NCBI RefSeq assembly: GCF_902833645.1
Contig: NZ_CADFGE010000020.1
Coordinates: forward strand, 1 to 64,000
Origin: Paraburkholderia fungorum
GTDB lineage: Bacteria; Pseudomonadota; Gammaproteobacteria; Burkholderiales; Burkholderiaceae
Reading direction: 5' to 3'
Length of the DNA stretch: 64,000 nt
Below, piece by piece: positions 43,278 through 52,591 of this stretch; positions within the stretch are counted from its first letter, which is position 1; each line of letters begins with the position of its first letter. The translations under genes were made by a program, and so were the position numbers. Below the pieces are notes generated by a model. The model saw only the letters and a program-made list of their open reading frames with translations. It ran no database searches and was not told the origin of the DNA.

Positions 43278-44987
43278 TCAGCTAGCGCTCAACTCGACCA
43301 GCGCGTCGCGCACGTTTCGAATCACGCTGTCCCAATCACCCAGTGCCGGTTGCCGGAACAATTTCGCTTGCGCATACCAGGGCGTATCGGTGCGCTCCAG
43401 CATCCAGCGCCAGCATGTGTCGAAGCGGTTCAGAATCCATACCGGCTTATCCAGCGCGCCGGCCAGGTGCGCGGTAGACGTATCCACCGATATCACCAGA
43501 TCGAGGTTCGCCACCAGCGCGGCCGTGTCGGCGAAGTCGTCGAGTTCTTCGGTGTAATCGATCACGTCGAGGTGCGAGTCGTCGTGTTGCAATTGCCGCG
43601 CGGCCGGTCCTTTTTGCAGACTGAAGAACCGCACGTTCGGCACATCGAGAATCGGTGCGAGCCGCTCGAACGTAATCGAACGCCGCGCGTCGTTCTTGCG
43701 AAGCTCGGCGACATGCGGCCGGTTTCCGCCAGCCCAGACGAGCCCTACGTTCAGGCACTTTTGCGCTGGCGCGGCGATACGTTCGTGCCACTCGCGGCTT
43801 GCTTGCGGGTCGGCGAACAGATAAGGCGTCTTTGACGGAATACTCGCGAGATCGGTCTTGCACGCGAGCGGCAAACTCAGCAGAGGACAGTGGCAATCGA
43901 ACGGCGGCAGTGCGTGCCCCGCTTCGATCAGCTGGTTCACACCGTCGAGCGTGGACATGAGCCGCATCAACTCGCGCGGTACTTCCAGCACGACCTTTGC
44001 GCCGAGCTTCGACACCGTTTTGGCATAGCGGCAAAACTGCAGCGTATCGCCCAGACCTTGCTCGGCGTGCAGCAGAATGGTTTTTCCGTCGATGGAAAAA
44101 TTGCCGAGCCACAGCGGTTGTGCGAAGGTGCGCCGGCTTGCCTTGATCCGGCTACGCTCCCAGCGCCATTCGTACTCTGCCCACCCTGCTTCCAGTTGCC
44201 CTAATTGCAGCAGACACAACGACCGGTTCCAATGGGTCTCGGCAGCGGCCGGATTCACGGTCAGTGCGCGCTCATAGCTGTGCAGCGCTTGCGCGTGCTC
44301 ATTCAGATCGACCTGAGTCAGGCCGAGGTTATTCCACGCGTCGGCAAACGCAGGGGCGAGTTCGAGCGCGCGCTGATAACTTTCCCGCGCCTCGTGCGGC
44401 CGGTTCAGATCGCTCAACGCATTACCGCGATTGCTCCATGCGTCGGGATAGCCCGGCTGCAAGGCGAGCGCGTGATCGCAACTCGCGAGGGCATCGGCGG
44501 CCCGGCCCAGATCGCGCAGCACGCAGGCGCGATTGTTCCAGGCGGGTGCGAAATCCGGCGCCGAGGCGAGCGCGCGATCAAAGCTGTTGAGTGCTTCGAG
44601 CGGCAAATTCAGACCGGCTTGCGCATTACCGCGATTGTTGAGTGCGTCCGGGAATCCGGACTGCAAGGCGAGCGCGCGATCGGCACTCGCCAGTGCTTCG
44701 TCGAAACGTTGCAACGCGTTGAGCGCATAGGCGAGATTCGAATGAAGGGGCGCCTGCTTCGCATTGATGGCGAGCGCCTTTTTCAGGAATTCGATGCCCT
44801 CTTGTACACGCCCCGCTTGCAGCGCGAGCGAACCCAATAACTGCAGCGCGTCGAAATGACGTGGCTTAAGTTCGAGGATCTCACGATAGAGTTCTTCGGC
44901 CTCGGCCAATGCGCCGTTCTGCTGTAGCGCGACGGCTTGCCGAAGCATATGGTCCAACTGTTGCGGGAGATTGGCAGGCTTGCCCAT
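43278..44987 (-). CDS. TPR protein with C-terminal heptosyltransferase-like domain
   Basis: About 569 residues. The N-terminal half is eight or so TPR units (for example HFDALQLLGSLALQAGRVQE, PDALNNRGNAQAGLNLPLEA). The C-terminal half resembles glycosyltransferase family 9/heptosyltransferases (LLHAEQGLGDTLQFCRYAK, LVISVDTSTAHLAGALDKPV). Similar TPR-glycosyltransferase fusions occur widely in Burkholderia; they may glycosylate surface structures. The ATG at 44987 (MGKPANLP) was chosen over upstream frame without similarity. It stands as a single gene. Confidence 0.88.
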   Translation of the reverse strand: MGKPANLPQQLDHMLRQAVALQQNGALAEAEELYREILELKPRHFDALQLLGSLALQAGRVQEGIEFLKKALAINAKQAPLHSNLAYALNALQRFDEALASADRALALQSGFPDALNNRGNAQAGLNLPLEALNSFDRALASAPDFAPAWNNRACVLRDLGRAADALASCDHALALQPGYPDAWSNRGNALSDLNRPHEARESYQRALELAPAFADAWNNLGLTQVDLNEHAQALHSYERALTVNPAAAETHWNRSLCLLQLGQLEAGWAEYEWRWERSRIKASRRTFAQPLWLGNFSIDGKTILLHAEQGLGDTLQFCRYAKTVSKLGAKVVLEVPRELMRLMSTLDGVNQLIEAGHALPPFDCHCPLLSLPLACKTDLASIPSKTPYLFADPQASREWHERIAAPAQKCLNVGLVWAGGNRPHVAELRKNDARRSITFERLAPILDVPNVRFFSLQKGPAARQLQHDDSHLDVIDYTEELDDFADTAALVANLDLVISVDTSTAHLAGALDKPVWILNRFDTCWRWMLERTDTPWYAQAKLFRQPALGDWDSVIRNVRDALVELSAS

Positions 44988-45190
44988 GCGGTGAGCTTTG
45001 ATTGAATGCGCGTGGAATCGGGAAATTGCTGTCGATCTGCCTGAGTCATGCCCGGAGGCACGCAGGCCGAGCGAAAGAACGAAGCCGATTATCGCCGAAA
45101 AGAACGCATTCGGCCTGCTGCGCGCGTCGCGCCGCAACGTGACGCGCGTTTGATGCCGCAAACTATGCGGGGTTGCGACCCGCGTGCGGC

Positions 45191-45739
45191 TTACTGGGCG
45201 AAATGTTTGCGTTTGGCGAGATCCTGGGCCATCGCGTAGTGCTCCTGGATGGTCGGCAGTGCCTTCTTCGCTACGTCCTTCAGCTGTTCGTCGCGGCCCG
45301 AGGCGATTTCAGCCTGGAATGCCGACAGCGCTTTCTGTTCGCCCGCGAGCGCGACCTGCTCGATGTAGGTCTTGTCGAAATCGGCGCCACGCAGGTTGTT
45401 GATGCTCGCGAGCACCGCTGTATTCGGATCGTTCTTCGGCACGTCGACGCCACGCGGGCTTGCGGCGCGCAGCGCGTCCGAGATTTTCGCGTTGTCGTTC
45501 GACACGCGTTCGGCGAATGCCTTCACGTCGCGGTCGGTGGAGCGCGAGGTGGCGATGCGTGCGGCATCGCGCTGCGTGGAGACCGCCGCGGTGGCGTCGG
45601 TAATGAAGGCCTGATCGGCGGCATGAATACGCACGGCGCCCGGCGCTGCCGGCGCGGTCTGTGCATGGGCTGCGGTAGCGACGATCATAAGACTGGCCAT
45701 GCAGGCGCTGCTGAGGGTGGCGAGAGGCAAGCGGATCAT
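45191..45739 (-). CDS. Exported DUF4142 protein
   Basis: The 182-residue protein has a signal peptide (ATLSSACMASLMIVATAAHA) and a DUF4142 helical domain (FITDATAAVSTQRDAARIAT, AFAERVSNDNAKISDAL, FDKTYIEQVALAGEQKALSA). The ferritin-like four-helix family is expanded in soil bacteria; no function is known. The ATG at 45739 follows AAGGAGAACGT, a strong site. Confidence 0.9.
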   Translation of the reverse strand: MIRLPLATLSSACMASLMIVATAAHAQTAPAAPGAVRIHAADQAFITDATAAVSTQRDAARIATSRSTDRDVKAFAERVSNDNAKISDALRAASPRGVDVPKNDPNTAVLASINNLRGADFDKTYIEQVALAGEQKALSAFQAEIASGRDEQLKDVAKKALPTIQEHYAMAQDLAKRKHFAQ

Positions 45740-46142
45740 ACGTTCTCCTTGTAGTGGAAGCGAAACGGCGGCGATACACGTGCGCCTCGGCCATTGCATT
45801 CGACTGCATTGCCAGCTTGCAAGTCGCTTGCGATTGACTAACGGCGCCGCGCTCTTATCGCTGTGCATTCTAGGAGGCAGGTTACCGGGCATGTGAAACC
45901 GCGCTGTCGCTTCTGTAACCTTAGGTAACCTTCATACAAATTACCTGGCTTTCGCGTAGGGCCGCGGTCCTCATTCTGTTCCGGAGATCGACTGGGTGTT
46001 AACCAGAAAGCATCGATAAACCGCCTGAATTGACTGAATTTTCCTGTCGATGCGCCGATAACGGAAAGATAGGGCACGCGCCAGGGCCGGACCGACGGTA
46101 TGCATGGCGCACCACTCGCACCGCAATCCCCGGAGAGTTTCA
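45740..46142. promoter_or_regulatory. Divergent intergenic region
   Basis: About 400 bp between the DUF4142 gene (leftward) and cheV (rightward). It must hold both promoters. No dyad or sigma28-like site (TAAA-N15-GCCGATAA) was clearly recognised. Confidence 0.4.
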
Positions 46143-47126
46143 ATGGCAGTCGATCATCGCGTGAACAACGAACGCAGCAACCTGACGAGTTCCAACAAGT
46201 TCGAATTGTTGCTGTATCGGCTGGGCTCTGTTCCCGGCAGCGACGCGCATGAGCTTTACGGTATCAACGTCTTCAAGGTGCGCGAAATATCGACGATGCC
46301 GCCGGTGACACCGATTGCGGGATCGTCGCCGTATGTCATGGGGGCGGTGGATATTCGCGGGCAGATTATTCCCGTGATCGATTTGCCGCGCCTGATGGGT
46401 TGCGAGCCGACGCGCGGTTTGAACATTTTGCTGGTGACGGAATTTGCGCGTTCGACGCAGGCATTTGCGGTTGAGGAAGTGGATGACATTGTGCGGCTCG
46501 AGTGGAATCAGGTTTTGTCTGCCGAAGGCGCGGCCGGCGGCAATCTGGTGACGAGCATTGCGCGGATTGACGGCAACACGGGCGACTCGCGACTTGCGCA
46601 GGTGATCGACGTGGAGCAGGTATTGCGTGATGTGTTTCCGTCACAGCATCCTAGCGTCGACCCGAGCTCTGTGGGTGAAGCGCTAGGCATCCGCCGGGGC
46701 GCGAAGATTCTCGCCGCTGACGATTCCGGCTTTGCGCGCAAGCTGATTGAGCAGGCGTTGAGCGCGATCGGCGCGGACTATGTGATGACCAAGACTGGCG
46801 AGGAGGCGTGGCATACCTTGCAGGAAGTTGCGCGTGAGGCGCAGGCTACTGGCGTGAGGGCGAAGGACAGTATTGCGCTGGTGTTGACCGATCTCGAGAT
46901 GCCCGAGATGGATGGGTTTATGTTGACTCGTCAGATCAAGGCTGACGAGCGGACCCGGGATATTCCGGTGATTATTCATTCGTCTTTGACAGGCGCGGCT
47001 AATGAGGCGCATGTGAAGAATGCTGGCGCGAATGGGTATGTGGCGAAGTTTGCAGCCGCTGAGCTGGCTGATGCTATTCGTAATGCGTTGGGGGGGGTGC
47101 CTGCGGCGGAGGGGGTTGTCGGTTGA
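46143..47126 (+). CDS. cheV: CheV chemotaxis coupling protein
   Basis: The 327-residue protein joins an N-terminal CheW-like domain (about 20-165: YGINVFKVREISTMPPVTPI, GAVDIRGQIIPVIDLPRLMG) to a C-terminal receiver (about 185-315), where the phospho-acceptor Asp is in LVLTDLEMPEMDG. It couples chemoreceptors to CheA and adapts through phosphorylation. The ATG at 46143 is preceded by GGAGAG. No other che genes are beside it, so it is a stand-alone copy. Confidence 0.93.
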   Translation: MAVDHRVNNERSNLTSSNKFELLLYRLGSVPGSDAHELYGINVFKVREISTMPPVTPIAGSSPYVMGAVDIRGQIIPVIDLPRLMGCEPTRGLNILLVTEFARSTQAFAVEEVDDIVRLEWNQVLSAEGAAGGNLVTSIARIDGNTGDSRLAQVIDVEQVLRDVFPSQHPSVDPSSVGEALGIRRGAKILAADDSGFARKLIEQALSAIGADYVMTKTGEEAWHTLQEVAREAQATGVRAKDSIALVLTDLEMPEMDGFMLTRQIKADERTRDIPVIIHSSLTGAANEAHVKNAGANGYVAKFAAAELADAIRNALGGVPAAEGVVG

Positions 47127-47815
47127 TGCGGTTTTGTGCCTGTTCGGCGCTTTTTGTTGTTGATCTGGGGCTTTGGCCTTTCCTTGTTTTTTTAGTGGTC
47201 TATTAGCGTTGCCCCTGTGCGGGGCGGCACCTACTTTTCTTTGCCTGCCGCAAAGAAAAGTAGGCAAAAGAAAGCGGCTTTACACCGCCAGCTCATAAGC
47301 GGGTCCCCCGCACAGCCACGGTAGTGGTGCATCTGGAATCTGTCGCCTCGCACATTCGGCCTTAGTGACAAGGCAGTCATACCTCCGGCGGCGCTGCGCG
47401 CGCCGATACCCGGATCAAAAAAACGATCAGTCATGCAAAGCATTAGCCAGGTTTCCCAGGCAGACCCGTCCGCGACGCACGTAGTGCGGAGTGGGAGCTG
47501 ATGAATCCTTTGTCAACGGCGCGGAATGTGCGGGGGCACGGATTCCAGATGCACCACTACCGTGGCTGCGCGGGGGGCCCGCTTATGAGCTGGCGGTGTG
47601 AGCCGCTTTCTTTTGCCTACTTTTCTTTGCGGCCGGCAAAGAAAAGTAGGTGCCGCCCCGCACAGGGGCAACGCTAATAGACCACCAACAATTCAAGGAA
47701 AGGCCAAAAGACCAACCCCAGACCAGACCACGAACAAAGCAACGCCAGAGAGCCAGATCAAACAACAAAAAAGCGCCGCGAAGCCCCCTGCCGGGCAGGC
47801 AAAAACCCAATTTCT
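47127..47815. repeat. Long palindromic intergenic element, copy 2
   Basis: About 690 bp after cheV. Left arm (about 47127-47365) and right arm (about 47516-47815) mirror each other and match copy 1 arms. The core (47366-47515, bounded by TGACA and TGTCA) is the reverse complement of the core of copy 1: the TACCTCCGGCGGCGCT word comes first here and last there. As in copy 1, the outer arms end near AAAAAGCGCCGC. A small region of 50 bp separates it from the next gene at 47867. Confidence 0.85.
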
Positions 47816-47866
47816 ATGTGACCATACCCAAACCCACCCAACCCCGCACGGAGTGCAAACAAGAAA

Positions 47867-48646
47867 ATGCTACACCCTGACCCACTCCACCCCCTGCGCC
47901 CCTTCCTGAAAAACTACGTGTGGGAACACGGCCACATCGGCACTCGCTACCTGAACTGCGCCACCGGCGAAATCAGCTTCGATGACGGCAAAAAATCCCG
48001 CTTCGCAGCAGAAAAATACCTCTACATCCCGCTAGATAAAAACGCCCCCGGCGACCCGCTGGCCACCGGTCCGTCAATCCAGGACGCGGCCCTCGCCCGC
48101 TTCCTCCGCGCAGCGCAACTCGGCAAACCCGAAGAGGCCGGCTCCGCCGCGGAAGTCCAACGCGCCGTTCACGATTGCGTCGACCTGGCCATCTTCAGCG
48201 CCTATCAGCACGACGCGCTGCAAGCAGTCGACCACTACACCCAGGAAGCCATGTTCGACGACGAAATCCGCGCGGCGGTAGTCAGCGATATTCGAAAGGT
48301 CTATGGCCCCATGCGCGACCAACTCGCACTCTACGACTTCACCGTGCTGCATGGCCTGCCCACCCCGCTTCTCTTCAGCGACACACCTTTCATCGACTGG
48401 CGCATACGCGTCAAGCCAGCCATGCCGTTTGTCTCGCTGCCCCTCGGACCCTACGCGCTACTGGTCGGCACACCGTCTGGCAGAACCAGCCGCGCGGCGC
48501 CCGTCGCGTGGAAAACCGCCGTGTCGATGGGCGCGCTAAAGGATCACAATCGTCTGATGGTCGAACGCGCCCGTCTGTGGATCGTGGCCACCAGCGACGA
48601 TCAACTGGTGTCCATCCAGAACCGCTTCAAGAAAGACGACGCATAA
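47867..48646 (+). CDS. DUF4238-like protein
   Basis: The 259-residue protein has the layout HPLRPFLKNYV, AAEKYLYIPLDK, LLFSDTPFIDWR, MPFVSLPLGPYALLVG of the DUF4238 type, whose members often lie near repeats or islands; function is not known. Two or so conserved blocks (LFSDTPF and LPLGP) are visible. It begins 50 bp after the palindromic element, with no clear ribosome-binding site. Not related to its neighbours by function as far as can be seen. Confidence 0.7.
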   Translation: MLHPDPLHPLRPFLKNYVWEHGHIGTRYLNCATGEISFDDGKKSRFAAEKYLYIPLDKNAPGDPLATGPSIQDAALARFLRAAQLGKPEEAGSAAEVQRAVHDCVDLAIFSAYQHDALQAVDHYTQEAMFDDEIRAAVVSDIRKVYGPMRDQLALYDFTVLHGLPTPLLFSDTPFIDWRIRVKPAMPFVSLPLGPYALLVGTPSGRTSRAAPVAWKTAVSMGALKDHNRLMVERARLWIVATSDDQLVSIQNRFKKDDA

Positions 48647-48694
48647 GCAGCGCCGCCCTCCCGGCCCTCCCAGCCCTCCCAGCCCTCACGACCC

Positions 48695-49804
48695 TCACGC
48701 CTCGCGGCGTGCATGCGCTGCGAGCTCGAACGAAAATGCCAGATGGCCGATTTCGACGCCCATGGTGTTGACCATCGGCGGCGCATGGAACGCGCTCAAT
48801 TGCGCACGCTGTTCAGCGCTGCCGATATCGAGCCGCGCAAGCAGTTCGGCAACGGTCGCGTACAACACGCCGATGTTGCCGTCCTCCACTTTCACCGCGA
48901 TACCGAGCGCACCGTCCGCGCCAAGCCGCGCTGTCTGCCGCGAAGCCCGCACGCCGATCGCATAGCTGCCGTCGGCGCCGACCTTGCCGATCAGCGCGCC
49001 GTCGAATGCCCGCATCAACGTAGTACAGAAGCGCCCCTCGCCGCCCACCCACTCCGGATGCGCCGCCATCGCCCGGTAGATGCGCGCGAGCGCAACGGTG
49101 CGTGGCGAAATGGCAGAAGGAGTCCCCGCAGAAGCGGCGGCGGACGCCGATATCTCATCCTCCGCGGCAGCAAGCTTAGCGAACAGCCGGGCAAGACGGT
49201 CAAGGGCAAATGCCGGCGTGGGCAGATTGCAACCGTCGATTGACCATTGCACCCCGTCGTCCGGTAAGTCGCACACCTCGGCGACGGTGTGCTTCACGCG
49301 CACCTGTAACGGATGCTCCGGCAGTTCATAACCCGCTATCGCCGCGCCGATCGAACGCGCGCCGGCCAGCATGCCGGCGTGCTTGCCCGAACAGTTGCTG
49401 CACACCGCATCCGGCTTGAAGTCGCGCTTCAACCAGTCGACATACACGGCGTCGGACAACGGGGGATGCCCGCCGCAACGCAGGTCGGCCTCGCTAACCT
49501 GCGCCTTGGCCAGCATCCGCCGCGCACGTTCGATGTGACGCGGCTCGCTGCTATGCGATGCACACATGAGCGCAAGGTCGGCTTCGTCGAAGCCGAAGCG
49601 TTCAAGCGCGCCAGTTTCCAGCACCGCGAGAGCCTGGGCGGGCTTTGCCGCGGAGCGCACCAGCGTGATGCGCGATGGGTCGCCAAATGAATACAGCAGA
49701 CGGCCGTCGGCCTGAACCACCGCAACATGGGCGATATGGGTGTTCTCGATCGCTTCGCCGCGATAGACAGTCGCCGCGATCGGCCCGGTTTCACGCAAGC
49801 TCAT
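48695..49804 (-). CDS. Rhizobium etli-type L-asparaginase
   Basis: The 369-residue protein belongs to the asparaginase II family. Key residues known from the R. etli enzyme are present with a constant +3 offset: Ser51 and Lys54 (SAAK), Cys138 and Lys141 (CSGK), Cys192 (IDGCNLP). These bind zinc and form the catalytic Ser-Lys tandem. It hydrolyses L-asparagine to aspartate and ammonia. The ATG at 49804 follows CAGGAGGAGAACG; the upstream 47 codons have no similarity. The stop is 48 bp from the preceding convergent gene. Confidence 0.92.
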   Translation of the reverse strand: MSLRETGPIAATVYRGEAIENTHIAHVAVVQADGRLLYSFGDPSRITLVRSAAKPAQALAVLETGALERFGFDEADLALMCASHSSEPRHIERARRMLAKAQVSEADLRCGGHPPLSDAVYVDWLKRDFKPDAVCSNCSGKHAGMLAGARSIGAAIAGYELPEHPLQVRVKHTVAEVCDLPDDGVQWSIDGCNLPTPAFALDRLARLFAKLAAAEDEISASAAASAGTPSAISPRTVALARIYRAMAAHPEWVGGEGRFCTTLMRAFDGALIGKVGADGSYAIGVRASRQTARLGADGALGIAVKVEDGNIGVLYATVAELLARLDIGSAEQRAQLSAFHAPPMVNTMGVEIGHLAFSFELAAHARREA

Positions 49805-49854
49805 GTTCGTTCTCCTCCTGATCGCCTCTGTTGTAGCGATCGCTATGAATGGTG

Positions 49855-50775
49855 TTATGAAGCTTCGTGTAATTGCGCGACGAGGTAGTCGATCAGCACT
49901 CTCACCTTCGGCGGCAGGAAACGGTTCGGCGGATATAGCAGCCACACCGACCCTACGTAAGCGCGTGCTTCGAGATTCCAGTCCGGCAGCACCTGCACGA
50001 GTTCGCCGCTTTGCAGTGCCTCGGCGGCCGCAAACTCAGGCAGATTGGCAATGCCGAAATCCTGCTGCGCGGCCTCCAGTCGCGCGCCGGCATGGTTGGC
50101 AACGTAGCGCCCTTTCACGTCCACGGTTTGCGTCTCCGTGCCGCGACGAAAACGCCAGCGGTTGTCGTCGGCGGTTTCGCCCAGATAGATGCAATCGTGC
50201 TTGAGAAGATCGCGCGGTTGCACCGGCGTGCCGCGCTCGCGCACGTAAGCCGGCGATGCAACCAGCAGCCAGCGCACCGTGCCCAGCCTGCGCCCCGCGA
50301 GCCCTTGCGGTGGATGCCCGGTCAAACGGATCACCAGATCGACGTCGTCGGCAAGCGGATCGACATCGTGGTCGGTGAAAAGCAGTTGCAGATCGACTTC
50401 GCCATAGGTGCGCAGAAAGCCGGGAATCAACGGGTGAATCACCGTCTTCGCAAACGCGGTCGGCGCGCTCACGCGCACCTTGCCTTGCGGTCGGTCGGCC
50501 AGTTGCCCCGCGGCATCCACCGCGCCCGATGCCGCGCTCACCATGTCCCGGCAAAAACGCGCCACCTGAGCACCCGATTCGGTGACCCGTACCGTGCGCG
50601 TGGACCGTTCCAGCAGACGTGTCGCCAGCGCGTCTTCGAGGCGCTTGATCTGGCGGCTGACCGTGGACGGCGTGCTGCCGAGCTGACGCGCGGCCACCGA
50701 AAAGTTGCCGGCATCGACAACGCGCGCGAAAACCGCCATGTCCGGCAGCAAAGCGAAAAGGTCGGTTGGGTTCAT
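49855..50775 (-). CDS. LysR-family transcriptional regulator
   Basis: The 306-residue LysR regulator has an HTH block (PDMAVFARVVDAGNFSVAAR, STPSTVSRQIKRLEDAL) and a co-inducer-binding domain (KVRVSAPTAFAKTVIHPLIP). It is divergent from an EamA-family transporter gene and 50 bp upstream of the asparaginase gene. It probably controls the transporter. Confidence 0.92.
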   Translation of the reverse strand: MNPTDLFALLPDMAVFARVVDAGNFSVAARQLGSTPSTVSRQIKRLEDALATRLLERSTRTVRVTESGAQVARFCRDMVSAASGAVDAAGQLADRPQGKVRVSAPTAFAKTVIHPLIPGFLRTYGEVDLQLLFTDHDVDPLADDVDLVIRLTGHPPQGLAGRRLGTVRWLLVASPAYVRERGTPVQPRDLLKHDCIYLGETADDNRWRFRRGTETQTVDVKGRYVANHAGARLEAAQQDFGIANLPEFAAAEALQSGELVQVLPDWNLEARAYVGSVWLLYPPNRFLPPKVRVLIDYLVAQLHEAS

Positions 50776-50805
50776 TGTCGGACGCTCGCGGCTTGAGCCT
50801 ATTTA

Positions 50806-50831
50806 TGCATTCGCAACACAAATGCTATGCA
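50806..50831. promoter_or_regulatory. Inverted repeat between LysR and EamA genes
   Basis: TGCAT (50806-50810) and ATGCA (50827-50831) flank 16 bases in the 122-bp divergent gap. It is of the kind bound by LysR proteins but short. Confidence 0.3.
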
Positions 50832-50897
50832 CAACAACCCGATTATCGCTTTCTATACAAAGTTCGACAATAAGCGTTCATCTGTCCGAGGTCCGCC

Positions 50898-51803
50898 ATG
50901 TCGAAACAAGAACGTCTGCTTCTGCTCTCCGATCTGATGCTGCTCGCGGTCGCGGTGGTCTGGGGGACCAGTTACGGGGTCGTCAAAAGCGCCCTGGTGT
51001 TCTACCCGGTGCTGGGCTTGCTGGCGATGCGCTTCGGCATCACTTTCGTGATCCTGTCGCCCACCTTGCGTCATTTACGCGCTGCCGATGCCCGCACGCT
51101 GCGCGGCGTGCTGAGCGCGGGCGCCCTGCTGCTCGGCATCTTTCTGTGCGAGACCTTCGGCATTCTGCTCACGCGCGCGGCCAATGCGGCGTTTCTGATC
51201 AGCCTGTGCGTGGTGCTGACACCGCTCGTCGAATGGTGGATGCTCAAGCGCACGCCGAGCCGCATCGAATGGGGGGCGGTCGCGCTGTCGCTGCTCGGTG
51301 CCTGGTTGCTGGCGGGGGACGGGGCATTGAGTTTCAATCCCGGCGACGCGCTGATTCTGCTCGCCGCGCTGCTGCGCGCGCTGAATGTGTGCGTGACCAA
51401 GCGCGTGATGCGCGACTCGGCGTTACCGCCTTTGTCTGTGACGGCGGTTCAGTCGGGCGTGGTAGCGTTCGGCAGCGCGGCGGTTGCGCTGCTGTTCGCG
51501 CCGCAACAGTGGCAACCGGTGCCGTCGCTCGCCGGGCATGCGATGTTCTGGGGCTACATCGGCTATCTGGTGATAGCGTGCACACTGTTCGCGTTCTTCG
51601 CGCAAAACTTCGCGATCAAACGCAGCAGCCCGACGCGCGTGTCCTTGCTAATGGGCAGCGAACCCGCGTTCGGTGCGCTGTTCGCGTGCCTCTGGCTAGG
51701 TGAACGGATTTCGACGGCAGCGTGGATCGGCGGCGCCTTGATCGTCGTGGCATCGATTCTCGCCACGGTGCGATGGACGGCGTTGCGGGTGAGCGCCGCC
51801 TAA
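50898..51803 (+). CDS. EamA/DMT-family transporter
   Basis: The 301-residue membrane protein has ten helices in two EamA repeats (LLAVAVVWGTSYGVVKSALV start; second repeat LFACLWLGERISTAAWIGGALI). Such proteins export amino acids or other metabolites. It is divergent from the LysR gene, and its 3' end faces the flavin oxidoreductase gene with 7 bp between. Confidence 0.93.
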   Translation: MSKQERLLLLSDLMLLAVAVVWGTSYGVVKSALVFYPVLGLLAMRFGITFVILSPTLRHLRAADARTLRGVLSAGALLLGIFLCETFGILLTRAANAAFLISLCVVLTPLVEWWMLKRTPSRIEWGAVALSLLGAWLLAGDGALSFNPGDALILLAALLRALNVCVTKRVMRDSALPPLSVTAVQSGVVAFGSAAVALLFAPQQWQPVPSLAGHAMFWGYIGYLVIACTLFAFFAQNFAIKRSSPTRVSLLMGSEPAFGALFACLWLGERISTAAWIGGALIVVASILATVRWTALRVSAA

Positions 51804-51810
51804 GCTCGAA

Positions 51811-52434
51811 TCACGTGCCCGATGCCGCCCGTAATCGCGCGATTTCCGCTTCCAGCGTCTCGATGCGCCGGTCCCTCTCCGCCAGCGCGGCAGCCACGTC
51901 TGCGGCCTCGAACCGCTGCGGAATATGTTGCGGACAGTTCATATCCCACGCGCTGACGGTCATCACGATCACCCGCTCGCCGCGCGCTTTATAGCCCTGT
52001 GGCATCAGTCTGGCCAGCAGCTCCGGATCGTCTTCGACCGCGCGCGCGTTGCCCCACAGCTTGATGCGGCGCCGGCGTGCATAGTCGATCAGGAAGAGAT
52101 ACGCCTTCGGGTTGTCGGCAAGATTGCCGAGCGTAATGTACTGGCGATTGCCGGCGAAATCGGCGAACGCGATTGTGTGGTCGTCGAGTACGCGCAGAAA
52201 ACCCGCAGGGCCGCCGCGATGCTGAATATAGGGCTGCCCTTCTTCATTCGCGGTGGCAAAGAATACGCTCGTCTGTTGCTCGATAAAGCCTGCGACATCC
52301 GGCGTAATGCGCGTTTCCCAGCCGCGTTCGCTTTCCATGCGCGCATACGCATCACGCGAACCATGGCGTGCCTGGATCGCCTTCACCGTTGGCGTGAAAG
52401 CGATGTCGCTCGGGTACGAGTGTGTGTAGTTCAT
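51811..52434 (-). CDS. Pyridoxamine-phosphate-oxidase-like flavin-binding protein
   Basis: The 207-residue protein has a PNPOx-like split-barrel (SVFFATANEEGQPYIQHRGG, FADFAGNRQYITLGNLADN, RRIKLWGNARAVED), which usually binds FMN or F420. It ends with a predicted coiled coil (ALAERDRRIETLEAEIARLR). Two conserved segments, the RG-rich flavin-binding and the ALxxN-like turn, are visible. The product of the reaction is unknown. Confidence 0.9.
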   Translation of the reverse strand: MNYTHSYPSDIAFTPTVKAIQARHGSRDAYARMESERGWETRITPDVAGFIEQQTSVFFATANEEGQPYIQHRGGPAGFLRVLDDHTIAFADFAGNRQYITLGNLADNPKAYLFLIDYARRRRIKLWGNARAVEDDPELLARLMPQGYKARGERVIVMTVSAWDMNCPQHIPQRFEAADVAAALAERDRRIETLEAEIARLRAASGT

Positions 52435-52591
52435 TGAACGGCTCCTGTCTCGCGGATCAGCCCGCAGCTTGCACGTTCAAAGTTACCGGCTTCCATCTTT
52501 AAAGAGAACCCGGTGAAATCGGAAACCCGACTTTCAAAAATCGAGAAGATGAAACGGCGTCCCGTTGAAAGCGAGACGCTGTGCACCTCTA

